Shown in pieces: positions 25,078 to 33,389 of a stretch of 37,212 nucleotides of DNA; the stretch's first letter is position 1, and the number at the start of each line of letters is the position of its first letter. The notes under the pieces were generated by a model that was given only the letters and a program-made list of their open reading frames with translations, was not told the DNA's origin and made no database searches. The translations under genes and the position numbers were made by a program. The DNA comes from Clostridia bacterium (GTDB lineage: Bacteria > Bacillota > Clostridia > Oscillospirales > CAG-272), in NCBI GenBank assembly GCA_017550315.1, contig JAFZPN010000052.1:1-37212 (forward strand), written 5' to 3'.

Positions 25078-25548
25078 ATGGACCGCATCGCCAGCTTTAC
25101 CGTCGATCACGACCTCCTCACGCCCGGGATCTACGTTTCCCGCTGCGACGGAGACATCACCACCTACGACCTCCGCACCCGCACGCCCAACGCCGGGGAC
25201 TACATGGACAACCGCACCATGCACTCCGTCGAGCACATGTTCGCGACCTTCGTCCGCAATTCCGAAATCCGCGACCGCGTCGTCTATTTCGGCCCGATGG
25301 GCTGCCAGACCGGATTTTATCTCCTCACCCGCGGCGTCCCGGACGAAGAGGTCCTCGCCGTGACGAAGGACGTCCTGCGCAAAATCCTCGCCTACGATGG
25401 CCCCGTCTTCGGCGCGTCGCAGAAGGAATGCGGCAACTACCGAAACCTCGATCTCGGCGACGCCAAACGCGAATGCGCAAGGTACCTCGCCGTCCTCGAA
25501 TCGAAAGACAACGATTTCCGCTACGCGACCGCAGCGGAATCGGAATGA
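25078..25548 (+). CDS. luxS: S-ribosylhomocysteine lyase (LuxS)
   Basis: Splits S-ribosylhomocysteine into homocysteine and DPD, the precursor of autoinducer-2, in the activated methyl cycle. The 156-residue protein has the metal site H49-x-x-E52-H53 (MHSVEHMFATF) with C118 in KECGNY, catalytic E52 and C76 in FGPMGCQTGFYLL, and the N-terminal FTVDHDLLTPGIYVS. All are intact. The ATG at 25078 follows AGGAG; the upstream in-frame ATG at 25012 overlaps the promoter and is rejected. A GH31 glycosidase gene starts 12 bases after the stop, which is an unusual operon partner. No mtnN/pfs gene is in the window. Confidence 0.97.
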   Translation: MDRIASFTVDHDLLTPGIYVSRCDGDITTYDLRTRTPNAGDYMDNRTMHSVEHMFATFVRNSEIRDRVVYFGPMGCQTGFYLLTRGVPDEEVLAVTKDVLRKILAYDGPVFGASQKECGNYRNLDLGDAKRECARYLAVLESKDNDFRYATAAESE

Positions 25549-25560
25549 AAGGAGCGCGCC

Positions 25561-27276
25561 ATGAAACGATTCACCCTCGGCACCCCGGAGGAGTTCGTCC
25601 CCTCGAAATTCTGCCCCGGCTTCCATTATGAAGAGACCCCCGTCTCCTATCCCGCCTCGAACTTCGTCTGCCGCGAGACGCCCGCCGGATTCGTCGTCGA
25701 ATTCCCGCTCGAGGACGACTGCCAGATCTTCGGCTTCGGATTACAGCTCAAACAGTTCAATCACCGCGGACGCCATCTCCGCCTCGCGGTCAACGCCGAC
25801 CCCGTCACGGCCAACGGCGAGAGCCATGCGCCCGTCCCCTTTTTCGTCACGAACAAGGGCTGGGGCATGTATTTCGACACGGCACGCTATGCCGAATTCG
25901 ACTGCGGACGGCAGAAGAATCCCCTCCTCACGGGGAAAGCCGCCGCATCGGAAGGGGGCGCTGCGGACAATGAGGCAGCTCTCTACGCGGTGCGCCAGGA
26001 GAATTCCGCGTACATGACCGTACGGATCCCGGCTGCGCGCGGCGTTGACGTGTACGTTTTTGAGGGCGACACGATCACCGACATCGTCGCGCAGTACAAC
26101 ATGCTCTCCGGCGGCGGTCCCGCAGTGCCGGAATGGGGGCTCGGGATGCTCTACCGCTGCTACACGGGCTGGGACGCCGAGAAGATCAAGTCCGTCGCCG
26201 ACTATTTCCGCGCGAACGACATCCCCTGCGACATCATCGGCCTCGAACCCGGCTGGCAGACGCACGCCTACTCCTGCACGTACAAGTGGAGCGCGCGCTA
26301 TCCCGACCCCGAGGGCTTCCTCGCGTATCTGCGGGAGCGCGGGTATCACGTCAATCTCTGGGAGCACGCCTTCACGCACCCGGACGCGGATTTCTTCGAG
26401 GAAATCGCGCCGTATGCCGGCGACTGGATGGTCTGGGGCGGCCTCGTGCCGGACTTCGCGACACCCGGCGCCCGCAAGATCTTTGCGGACTACACCCGGA
26501 AGAATCTGGTGGAGCGCGGCGTCGACGGCTTCAAGCTCGACGAATGCGATTCGAGCGACAACACGGGCGGCTGGAGCTTCCCGCTCTGTACCCGTTTCCC
26601 CTCCGGAATGGATGGCGAGCAGTACCACTCCCTCTTCGGGACGCTGTATATCCAGACCCTCCTGGACGCGCTCGGGGATCGGAAGACGTTGTCCGAGGTG
26701 CGCAACATCGGCGCGCTCGCGGCGTCCTATCCCTTCGTGCTGTACAGCGATCTGTACGATCACCGGGACTTCATCCGCGGCGTCGTGAATTCCGGGTTCT
26801 CGGGGATCCTCTGGGCGCCGGAATTCCGCTCCGCGCACTCGAAGGAAGAGTGCATCCGCCGCATGCAGGCCGTGGTGTTCTCGGTGCAGTGCCTCGTGAA
26901 CGCGTGGAACTACGACGGGATCCCGTGGGTGGTGCACGAATGCGAGGAGGAGGTCAAGGAACTTCTCCGCATCCGCGCGGGCCTGATCCCGATGCTCAAA
27001 GCGGCGTTCGATGAGTACCACGCGACGGGCAAACCGCCGATCCGCGCCCTCGTGATGGACTACACCGCCGACCCGGAGACCTACGGCATCGACAACGAAT
27101 ACCTGTTCTGCGACGATCTCCTGGTCGCGCCGATCGCGGCGGGCACGGGGGACGAGCGGGATGTGTATCTCCCCACGGCGGACGAATGGGAGGACTATTT
27201 CACGGGCGAGCCGGTCGCAAGCGGCAAGCTGCACGTCAAGACGAGCGGGATCCCGGTGTATAGGCGGAAACGCTGA
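25561..27276 (+). CDS. Glycoside hydrolase family 31 protein
   Basis: A 571-residue enzyme resembling alpha-glucosidase/alpha-xylosidase family GH31. The N-terminal beta domain (about 1-190) includes FGFGLQLKQFNHRGRHLRL; the barrel begins PEWGLGMLYRCYTGWDAEKI, with DIIGLEPGWQT, KWSARYPDPEGFLAYLRERG, and the nucleophile D327 in GVDGFKLDECD. It is shorter than most members, with a reduced C-terminal region (the end is DVYLPTADEWEDYFTGE, a usual post-barrel strand). There is no signal peptide, so it should be intracellular. It lies 12 bases after luxS and 36 bases before a lipoprotein gene, with AAAGGAG as its binding site. Which glycosidic bond it cuts is not readable. Confidence 0.88.
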   Translation: MKRFTLGTPEEFVPSKFCPGFHYEETPVSYPASNFVCRETPAGFVVEFPLEDDCQIFGFGLQLKQFNHRGRHLRLAVNADPVTANGESHAPVPFFVTNKGWGMYFDTARYAEFDCGRQKNPLLTGKAAASEGGAADNEAALYAVRQENSAYMTVRIPAARGVDVYVFEGDTITDIVAQYNMLSGGGPAVPEWGLGMLYRCYTGWDAEKIKSVADYFRANDIPCDIIGLEPGWQTHAYSCTYKWSARYPDPEGFLAYLRERGYHVNLWEHAFTHPDADFFEEIAPYAGDWMVWGGLVPDFATPGARKIFADYTRKNLVERGVDGFKLDECDSSDNTGGWSFPLCTRFPSGMDGEQYHSLFGTLYIQTLLDALGDRKTLSEVRNIGALAASYPFVLYSDLYDHRDFIRGVVNSGFSGILWAPEFRSAHSKEECIRRMQAVVFSVQCLVNAWNYDGIPWVVHECEEEVKELLRIRAGLIPMLKAAFDEYHATGKPPIRALVMDYTADPETYGIDNEYLFCDDLLVAPIAAGTGDERDVYLPTADEWEDYFTGEPVASGKLHVKTSGIPVYRRKR

Positions 27277-27312
27277 GAATGAAGAATGGAGGCGGAAAGG
27301 AGGAAAGCGGAC

Positions 27313-29685
27313 ATGCAGAAACGATTCTTCTGCGTCTTTTTGGCCGTCCTGTTCCTGTTTTCCGCCTGCAAGTCCGGATCGGCTGACGACCGTGCGAAGG
27401 CCGCGCGGGAAGACGCGGTGCGCGAGGTGAACCGGTATCGCTTCGCGCCTTCCGACGATGCGTTTCCGGAGGGATACGCCGTCTGTCCCGTGGCCCCTTA
27501 TGTCGACGGGGATGGGAATATCACCTTAGCACTCCAGGAAGAGACCTACGAAAACGGAGAGTATTCGGTAGCCGCCCTCCGGTTGAAAACGGTTCTCGTC
27601 ACGGTCGCGGCGGACGGTGCCCTTCTGCGGGAGGAGACCGTTCCGCTCCCGGAAAACACCTCCGTCCTCTGCGGCGTCCTCGGGGAGAATACGTTTCATT
27701 TTGCCGCCACGTCCTGGGGAGCGGGTCATGCGTCGTCCTTTGTCCGCTTTGACAGAGAGGCGCAGGAAATCAGCGGGACGACGATGTTCCGGGATCTGAA
27801 GGAACTGGCTTCCGACGCGATGCCCGTATCCATGGCGGAGGACGCGGACGGGAACCTCTACCTGATCGGGGAGAGCCGCCGGAGCATCCTATCTCTGAAC
27901 AGCGCATACGCCGACCCGGTGGAGTTCCGCTCGCGGGAGACACTGAGCGCTCTTGTCACCGACGCGGAGGGAAACGTCTACGCGCTGACATCGGGTGCGG
28001 ACAAATGCAGCCTGGCGAGGGCGGATCGGACAACCGGCACGCTCGCGGAGCCGCAGACCGTGAACGCGGACAGTGCCTCCGGCGTTCAGCTTCTCGGGGA
28101 TTGGCTGTATTTTGCATCAAAGGACGGCGTGCGCCGCGTGTCCTTGTCGGCGGGGAAAGGCGAGAGCGAAAAAGTGCTCGACTATGCCGCATCGGGCATT
28201 CTGACCGAGACCTCCCTCGAAGGCTATGCCGTCTTCATCGGCATGATCGACGAGGAAACCGCGCTGTTTGCGGAGAGGAGAAAGGATCCGTCCGGCGTCT
28301 GGAAAAGGCTCCCGCGGATCTATCGGAAGCTCTCCGGCGAACAGGCGGACGACTGCCGCGTGATTCAGGTGGCGTATGCCTGCGAGCTGGAGGACGCGGT
28401 CCGGTCGGCGTTTGTGCTGTTCAACCAGGCCCACGACGACATGCGGATCGTCCTCCTCGACTACGGCTCCTACGGAAACGCGCTGAACGGGGACTACGGA
28501 AGCTGGAAGATGATCACGGATATCGTAAACGGGCAGATCTTCCCGGACCTCGTCATCGACCGGCGCACCGTCTATGAAGACGACGAATTCGATCTCTCTC
28601 CGATGAAGCAGCTCACGGACGCCGGGCTGACGGCGGATCTTGCGGGATTCCTCGACCGCGATCCCGTGGTGAACCGGGAGAACCTCTTCGGCTGCGTCCT
28701 CCGCGCCTTCTCGGACGGGGACGGGGGCGTATGGGGGATCGCTCCCTATTTCGGGCTCCGCATGTGGCTTTCGACGCCGGAGCTCTTAAACGGGTATGCC
28801 GCCGACGGAAGGTGGACCGTCGGGACGTTCTTGGACTACTGGGACGGGCTGCCGGAGGATTCCGTCCCGTGCCTCTGGTGTACGTCGGATCTGTGGGCAA
28901 ACGGCCTGCTCTCCGATCTCGCTTCCTATTACGACGCGGACAGCGGAAAATGCCGGTTTGATTCGCCGGAGTTCATCCGCTGCCTGAAAATCCTCGCCTC
29001 TCTTCCGGACAACGAACAATACGCGCGCGAGTCCCCCTTCGCCGCCGTATCGCCCGCCGCGCTGACGCCGCAGTTCCGGGACGGGACGATCCGCCTCAGT
29101 TCCGTTTTCCTATACGGCTACGGCGCATGGATGAACCTTGCGTCCACCTTCGGAACGGAGGATTTCCGCCTCGTCGGTTATCCTTCCCACGAGCCCTCTG
29201 GCGCGCGCTTCGAGAGCGATTTAGTTTTCATGATCTGCCGTGACAGCCCCGACCCGGAAGCGGCATGGGAATTGATCCGGTCTTTCTTTCTGGATGAAAA
29301 CCTGAGCCTCGGGGAACAGCGGGAACAGAGCGTGTCTCTCCCGGCGCTGAAATCCTCTTTTGACAAACAAACGGAAGTGTGGGCGGCGATGACGATCCTG
29401 CGCGATCAGGACGGCGTGCTTCACTATTGGGAGGACCCCTCCCTTGCGGACACGAGCAGGATGAACGGGAATTACACCGAAGAGGTGTTTGACCGGGCAC
29501 TTGCGGAAAGGATCCGGCAATATCTGGATGAAGAAGGCGCGCCGATTCTGGAACAGACCCCGGGCATGGTGAAAACCATCGTCGCGGAGGAGTTGTCCGC
29601 GCTGCGGGCGGGTCACGGCTCGGCCGAGGACTGCGCCGCGAAGATCCAGTCCCGCGTGTCGATCTGGCTGGCAGAGCAGAAGTGA
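27313..29685 (+). CDS. Lipoprotein with propeller-like N-domain and solute-binding C-domain
   Basis: A 790-residue lipoprotein (lipobox F-S-A-C at about residue 18). Residues about 60-330 are beta-rich with repeats such as ADGNLYLIGESRRSILSLNS and AEGNVYALTS. From about 365 the solute-binding fold begins (FVLFNQAHDDMRIVLLDYGS, DLVIDRRTVYEDDEFDLSPM, GDGGVWGIAPYFGLRMWLST). It aligns with the lipoprotein at 9215 over its whole length and ends with a nearly identical tail, DCAAKIQSRVSIWLAEQK. The ATG at 27313 follows AGGAGG; an in-frame ATG at 27286 is rejected because it precedes that site and would break the signal peptide. It follows the GH31 gene and is followed 22 bases after its stop by a related gene. 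The ligand is unknown. Confidence 0.8.
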   Translation: MQKRFFCVFLAVLFLFSACKSGSADDRAKAAREDAVREVNRYRFAPSDDAFPEGYAVCPVAPYVDGDGNITLALQEETYENGEYSVAALRLKTVLVTVAADGALLREETVPLPENTSVLCGVLGENTFHFAATSWGAGHASSFVRFDREAQEISGTTMFRDLKELASDAMPVSMAEDADGNLYLIGESRRSILSLNSAYADPVEFRSRETLSALVTDAEGNVYALTSGADKCSLARADRTTGTLAEPQTVNADSASGVQLLGDWLYFASKDGVRRVSLSAGKGESEKVLDYAASGILTETSLEGYAVFIGMIDEETALFAERRKDPSGVWKRLPRIYRKLSGEQADDCRVIQVAYACELEDAVRSAFVLFNQAHDDMRIVLLDYGSYGNALNGDYGSWKMITDIVNGQIFPDLVIDRRTVYEDDEFDLSPMKQLTDAGLTADLAGFLDRDPVVNRENLFGCVLRAFSDGDGGVWGIAPYFGLRMWLSTPELLNGYAADGRWTVGTFLDYWDGLPEDSVPCLWCTSDLWANGLLSDLASYYDADSGKCRFDSPEFIRCLKILASLPDNEQYARESPFAAVSPAALTPQFRDGTIRLSSVFLYGYGAWMNLASTFGTEDFRLVGYPSHEPSGARFESDLVFMICRDSPDPEAAWELIRSFFLDENLSLGEQREQSVSLPALKSSFDKQTEVWAAMTILRDQDGVLHYWEDPSLADTSRMNGNYTEEVFDRALAERIRQYLDEEGAPILEQTPGMVKTIVAEELSALRAGHGSAEDCAAKIQSRVSIWLAEQK

Positions 29686-29707
29686 GTTGACTCAACAGGT
29701 GAATTCT

Positions 29708-31816
29708 ATGGTGAAACGTTGTACGGCCGCCATTCTCCTTTCCCTCGTCCTATTCTCTTGTGTTTCGACGAAGAATGGGAACGATGAATCATTTCATTCT
29801 TCAGACCGTGTTCTCCTTCCACAGGTGACAGAACAGGTGAATCTGGAAACGGAAGAGTCCGTCATCGCCGGGGATGTCTATGAAAACACGCTGTACTATC
29901 TCGTGGAAGACAAAAGCGCCGTCTACACCCTCGATCTGACAACGGGCGAAAAAGCCGTTCTGACGGAAGATATCAAACGGCCCCGGAAGCTCTGCGCTTC
30001 GGAGGACGGCATCCGCGTTTTCGACATGCGGATGGATGAGGTCGTCCGGTTTTCACAGGAGGGAAAGAGAATTGACACTGTCTCCATCCCGATGCATGTG
30101 CACGGCGGGGAGGGATACAGCGAGCTTTTCTATCTGTCCGATCTCGATTGTTGCGACGGGCTCATGATGCTCGCCGCGCGTGACGGGATCTGGACGATCA
30201 TGGACGGGGAAAGGGAATGGACAAAGGCGGATCTCGTTCTCCTCGGCGGGGAGCAGATCGTCCGCGGCACGATCCTCGACCGGAAGCGGATCGCGGTGGG
30301 GATCGAAAACGTCAACGGCGCCGGCGCATCCGTCACGGAGATGGATCGGAACGGGAAAAGCCGGAAGGTGATTTCCGAGGATATGCGGATCGGAGAACTG
30401 ATCGTCAACCAGGGTCGGATCTACAAGATCAGCAGCGGGCGCGGTTCCGCACTGCGTCTGTATGACATCACCGAAGGAGAAGATGTCTATTTGCAGAAAA
30501 TCGCCGCAGATACGGACTTTCCCAACATCGTGACGGACGCCGAGGTGTCGGACGATACGCTCTTCGTCCTGTGGGGCGGTCAGCCGTGCGCCAGTCTGAT
30601 CCCGAAAGCACAGGTAAACGACGCGGTCGTGATCTTTGCGCCGGAGCGCGAGCGCGAGCGGGTGATTCTGATGGCGGGAGCAGTGGAGAGCGTCCCTGTG
30701 ACCTTCCGGACCTCCCCGCAGAATACCTTCCGGGATAAGGTCAACACCTCGCTCCTCGCGAAAGAGTCCGAATACGACATCATTCTCATGACTGACTTTC
30801 CGAACGCGGTCACGGACATGCTCACGGCAATCATGAAAAACCGTTTGTATGCGGACCTGTACGGAAACGCGCGCCTGAAAGAAAACCTCGGAGCCATGTT
30901 CCCGGGCGTTCAGCGGATGACGGAGCTTGACGGCGCATGCTTCGCCCTGCCGCTTGCGCTGGAACAGCCTTTCTACGGCTTTACCAAAGCCGCGGAGGAG
31001 AGCGGGATCGCGCTTCCGTTGTCGGACTGGCGGGCAGACGATCTGTGGGCGCTTGCCGAAGAGCTGAAACAGACCGGGAGCGGCATGAGCCTGTTTTCGG
31101 CGGAAAAGCGCGGCGCGTGTATGTGGATTTACCTCTCTCTTGCGGAGAGCGCGGTGCAGGACGCCTGCGATCTGATCCGCGACGATCCGGGAGAAGAAGC
31201 AAAACGCGCCTTGACCGATCTGTTTGAAACCATCGGGAAATACGAGGCTGACGGGATCCTGTACGGGGACAACCCCGTCTTCGGCTTCATCGAAAGCGGG
31301 CTGTTTCTGATGCTCAGCGTCCCGAACAACCCGGGTATTCCCGCAGACGCAGCGGAATATCGTCTTGCCCCCGCTCCCGCCGTCGGTTCCGCGAAGCAAC
31401 CGGTGACCGTGAACGGATTCCTGTTTGTGAACCCGTACAGCCAACGGATCGACAAAGCCCTTGAGGCGCTTGCCGACCTGACGAACGAAGAAAACCGTTA
31501 CAACGCCTATCTCTACGACGCGCCGCTCTGGCCCGGTCTCGACCGGTACGGAAAAGTCACGGATACGCTCGTTTCCGAAGAGGGAGGGCTGACCATGTCG
31601 ACGATCCGTGAGCCCGTATTCCATGAACAGTATCGGGAATACGTGGAGAAGGTGGATGCGTTCCTCGCGGATTACTACGCCCATTCAGAATTCTGTCTGA
31701 TCGACGTCTCGCTCAAAGCCACGCAGGCGGTCGCCGCCTTCAGCAACGGCGAAATGACCGCAGCGGAGTGCGCAGATATCCTGTGCGAAGAGTTTGTTTA
31801 CAAGCTGAAAGGTTGA
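29708..31816 (+). CDS. Divergent lipoprotein of the same propeller/solute-binding class
   Basis: A 702-residue lipoprotein (MVKRCTAAILLSLVLFSC lipobox, cysteine at residue 18). The N-terminal half has short beta repeats (YENTLYYLVEDKSAVYTLDL, GIRVFDMRMDEVVRFSQEGK) and the C-terminal half from about 335 a solute-binding-like fold (ILMTDFPNAVTDMLTAIMKN, RLYADLYGNARL). It is clearly related in layout to the preceding protein but much diverged, and its tail ends AAECADILCEEFVYKLKG without the QSRVSIWL motif. The ATG at 29708 has AGGTGA upstream; an ATG at 29687 touches the previous stop and is less likely. It is the last gene of the unit starting at luxS. The function is unknown. Confidence 0.75.
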   Translation: MVKRCTAAILLSLVLFSCVSTKNGNDESFHSSDRVLLPQVTEQVNLETEESVIAGDVYENTLYYLVEDKSAVYTLDLTTGEKAVLTEDIKRPRKLCASEDGIRVFDMRMDEVVRFSQEGKRIDTVSIPMHVHGGEGYSELFYLSDLDCCDGLMMLAARDGIWTIMDGEREWTKADLVLLGGEQIVRGTILDRKRIAVGIENVNGAGASVTEMDRNGKSRKVISEDMRIGELIVNQGRIYKISSGRGSALRLYDITEGEDVYLQKIAADTDFPNIVTDAEVSDDTLFVLWGGQPCASLIPKAQVNDAVVIFAPERERERVILMAGAVESVPVTFRTSPQNTFRDKVNTSLLAKESEYDIILMTDFPNAVTDMLTAIMKNRLYADLYGNARLKENLGAMFPGVQRMTELDGACFALPLALEQPFYGFTKAAEESGIALPLSDWRADDLWALAEELKQTGSGMSLFSAEKRGACMWIYLSLAESAVQDACDLIRDDPGEEAKRALTDLFETIGKYEADGILYGDNPVFGFIESGLFLMLSVPNNPGIPADAAEYRLAPAPAVGSAKQPVTVNGFLFVNPYSQRIDKALEALADLTNEENRYNAYLYDAPLWPGLDRYGKVTDTLVSEEGGLTMSTIREPVFHEQYREYVEKVDAFLADYYAHSEFCLIDVSLKATQAVAAFSNGEMTAAECADILCEEFVYKLKG

Positions 31817-31931
31817 GGACATGTGGCCGAACAGGAAGGGATGACTGTATCCCTTGCAAGAGGGATAACGGGAGAAATCCCCTTCGGGGAGTGAAGTTTG
31901 CCAAGCTCCGCCGTGCATCAGGCGGACAAAG
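31817..31931. other. Short gap after the lipoprotein operon
   Basis: Two small stems (TATCCCT/AGGGATA at 31848-31867 and TCCCC/GGGGA near 31880) but no T-run, so I see no convincing plus-strand terminator and no gene. Confidence 0.4.
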
Positions 31932-31962
31932 AAAAAGCGCGCACCTGACAGGCACGCACTTT
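31932..31962 (-). terminator. Terminator of the DUF2974 gene
   Basis: On the minus strand AAAGTGCGTGCCTG pairs with CAGGTGCGCGCTTT, followed by TTCTTTG. It lies about 60 bases after the stop. Confidence 0.7.
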
Positions 31963-32024
31963 CTGACTTTGTGAACGAACTTGCCGAAGACGAGTTCGTC
32001 TCCTGTCACCGGGCACTGCCCGGG

Positions 32025-33125
32025 TTACTTCACCTTCATGTTCGCCTCGGCGAGCTTGCTCATGAGCTGATACACGTTGTCCTTCGCCGCCTTGTCCAGC
32101 GACGCGTACTGCCGGATCATCGCCGCCGCCTTCGCCGCAAACGCCACCGGATCGTTCAGCGACAGATCGCTCACCGTCTTCGCCCCCGTCGATTCGAGCA
32201 GCCCGAAGACTGTATCCGTGAACTTCCGCCGATCCTCCGCTCCGATCCCGTCGAGCCACTCCGCCAGCACCTCGTTGTGCCGCTTTCCCTCCGGGGAGAG
32301 CTCGTCGAGGTGCAGAAACCGCGGACCCTTCACCTGCCAGGAATACGGATCATGCTGCCGCAGCCCGTTCTTCACCGTGCTCTCGATCACCTCGTAGCGG
32401 TCGTTGTGGCCGAGCAGCATCCCGATCACCGAAGACTGCGGCACGATCGTCGTGATCTTTCCCTCCGCCGCCGCGAACCGGGGCGAATCGATGACCTCCC
32501 GCATGAAGCCCGGCCCGTCGTTCGACCAGACCTGTACGATCCGGTCCGCGACGGCTTTGGGTGCGAAGATCGCCGCGAAGGCCGCCAGATTCCCGCCCTT
32601 CGAGTGCCCGCCCAGCCGGATCGGACCGCTGTAACAGGACGCCGCTTCGCATAGATATTCCAGCGCGAGCTCCTGCGATTTGACCGGGTGCGTGAAGCTC
32701 AGGTGGAAGTCCTCCCGCCAGCCGAGGAGCGTGTCGTCCGTGCCGCGGTAGGCTAAAAAGAGCGAATTGTCCGGCAGAATGAACGTCACCGCGCTGAACT
32801 GCACGACCTCCGCCTCGTCGTGGATGTCCCGGTAGGCCGCCATGTACGTGTCGCGGAACCGGACCGAGGCGGCGGCCTGCGCAAACGTGTCGTTCACGAA
32901 GACCGGGATCACCTCGCCGAAATCCTGTCCCTCCGGAAAGCGCTCGCGGAACCGGGCATAGGCGTCCGCAAGCTTGACCGGAGCCGTCAGCATATCCGAC
33001 GGGACGATGCCTGAGAAATCGAGGAACGAGAGCATCGAGAAGATGAGATTGTCGACCTCGCAGAAGGGCGACGTGGAAATCGGCAGATCCCCGCGCCAGT
33101 CGAGATAGTCGTTGATGTTGGGCAT
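32025..33125 (-). CDS. DUF2974-type alpha/beta-hydrolase (lipase-like)
   Basis: A 366-residue cytosolic protein of the DUF2974 (Mbeg1-like) family in Firmicutes. Its lipase-like core has AVTFILPDNSLFLAYRGTDD followed by the nucleophile elbow GGHSKGGNLA with S175, and IVQVWSNDGPGF, where an aspartate of the triad is expected. The family opens with NINDYLDWRGDLPISTSPFC, which is well conserved and supports the ATG at 33125. Substrate and role are unproved; it resembles a lipase or esterase. The gene runs against its neighbours, and its promoter (33300-33329) lies beyond a MITE-like element that would occupy the 5' leader. Confidence 0.85.
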   Translation of the reverse strand: MPNINDYLDWRGDLPISTSPFCEVDNLIFSMLSFLDFSGIVPSDMLTAPVKLADAYARFRERFPEGQDFGEVIPVFVNDTFAQAAASVRFRDTYMAAYRDIHDEAEVVQFSAVTFILPDNSLFLAYRGTDDTLLGWREDFHLSFTHPVKSQELALEYLCEAASCYSGPIRLGGHSKGGNLAAFAAIFAPKAVADRIVQVWSNDGPGFMREVIDSPRFAAAEGKITTIVPQSSVIGMLLGHNDRYEVIESTVKNGLRQHDPYSWQVKGPRFLHLDELSPEGKRHNEVLAEWLDGIGAEDRRKFTDTVFGLLESTGAKTVSDLSLNDPVAFAAKAAAMIRQYASLDKAAKDNVYQLMSKLAEANMKVK

Positions 33126-33142
33126 AAGAAAATACTCCGTAT

Positions 33143-33298
33143 TTTAGAGAAGAGTGAAAAGTGAAGAGTGGAGGAAGAAATCCGCGGGGCGGATTTCAGA
33201 ATTTAATACGTTTCTGTGGAAGCGTGATCCATGAAAACGCGAAGCGTTTTCTACCGAAACTGTTTACTGTTCGTTCTTCTCTCTTCACTTCTTCCGTT
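33143..33298. repeat. MITE-like palindromic element, copy 3, in the leader of the DUF2974 gene
   Basis: The left arm GAAGAGTGAAAAGTGAAGAG and the right arm, read in reverse (GAAGTGAAGAGAGAAGAACG), resemble copies 1 and 2. It contains two internal hairpins (AAATCCGC/GCGGATTT and AAAACGC/GCGTTTT). Bases 33228-33255 are the exact reverse complement of 18912-18939. Confidence 0.7.
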
Positions 33299-33299
33299 C

Positions 33300-33329
33300 A
33301 TTATACATCCTCTCCCGCCTGCATTACAA
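33300..33329 (-). promoter_or_regulatory. Promoter of the DUF2974 gene
   Basis: On the minus strand TTGTAA (33329-33324), 18 bp, TATAAT (33305-33300), about 170 bases before the start codon. Confidence 0.65.
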
Positions 33330-33389
33330 GGGCGGGAAGATGAATTTTCGGTGAGAAACCCCTGATTTTCGGGAAATGAGGTGCGAACC

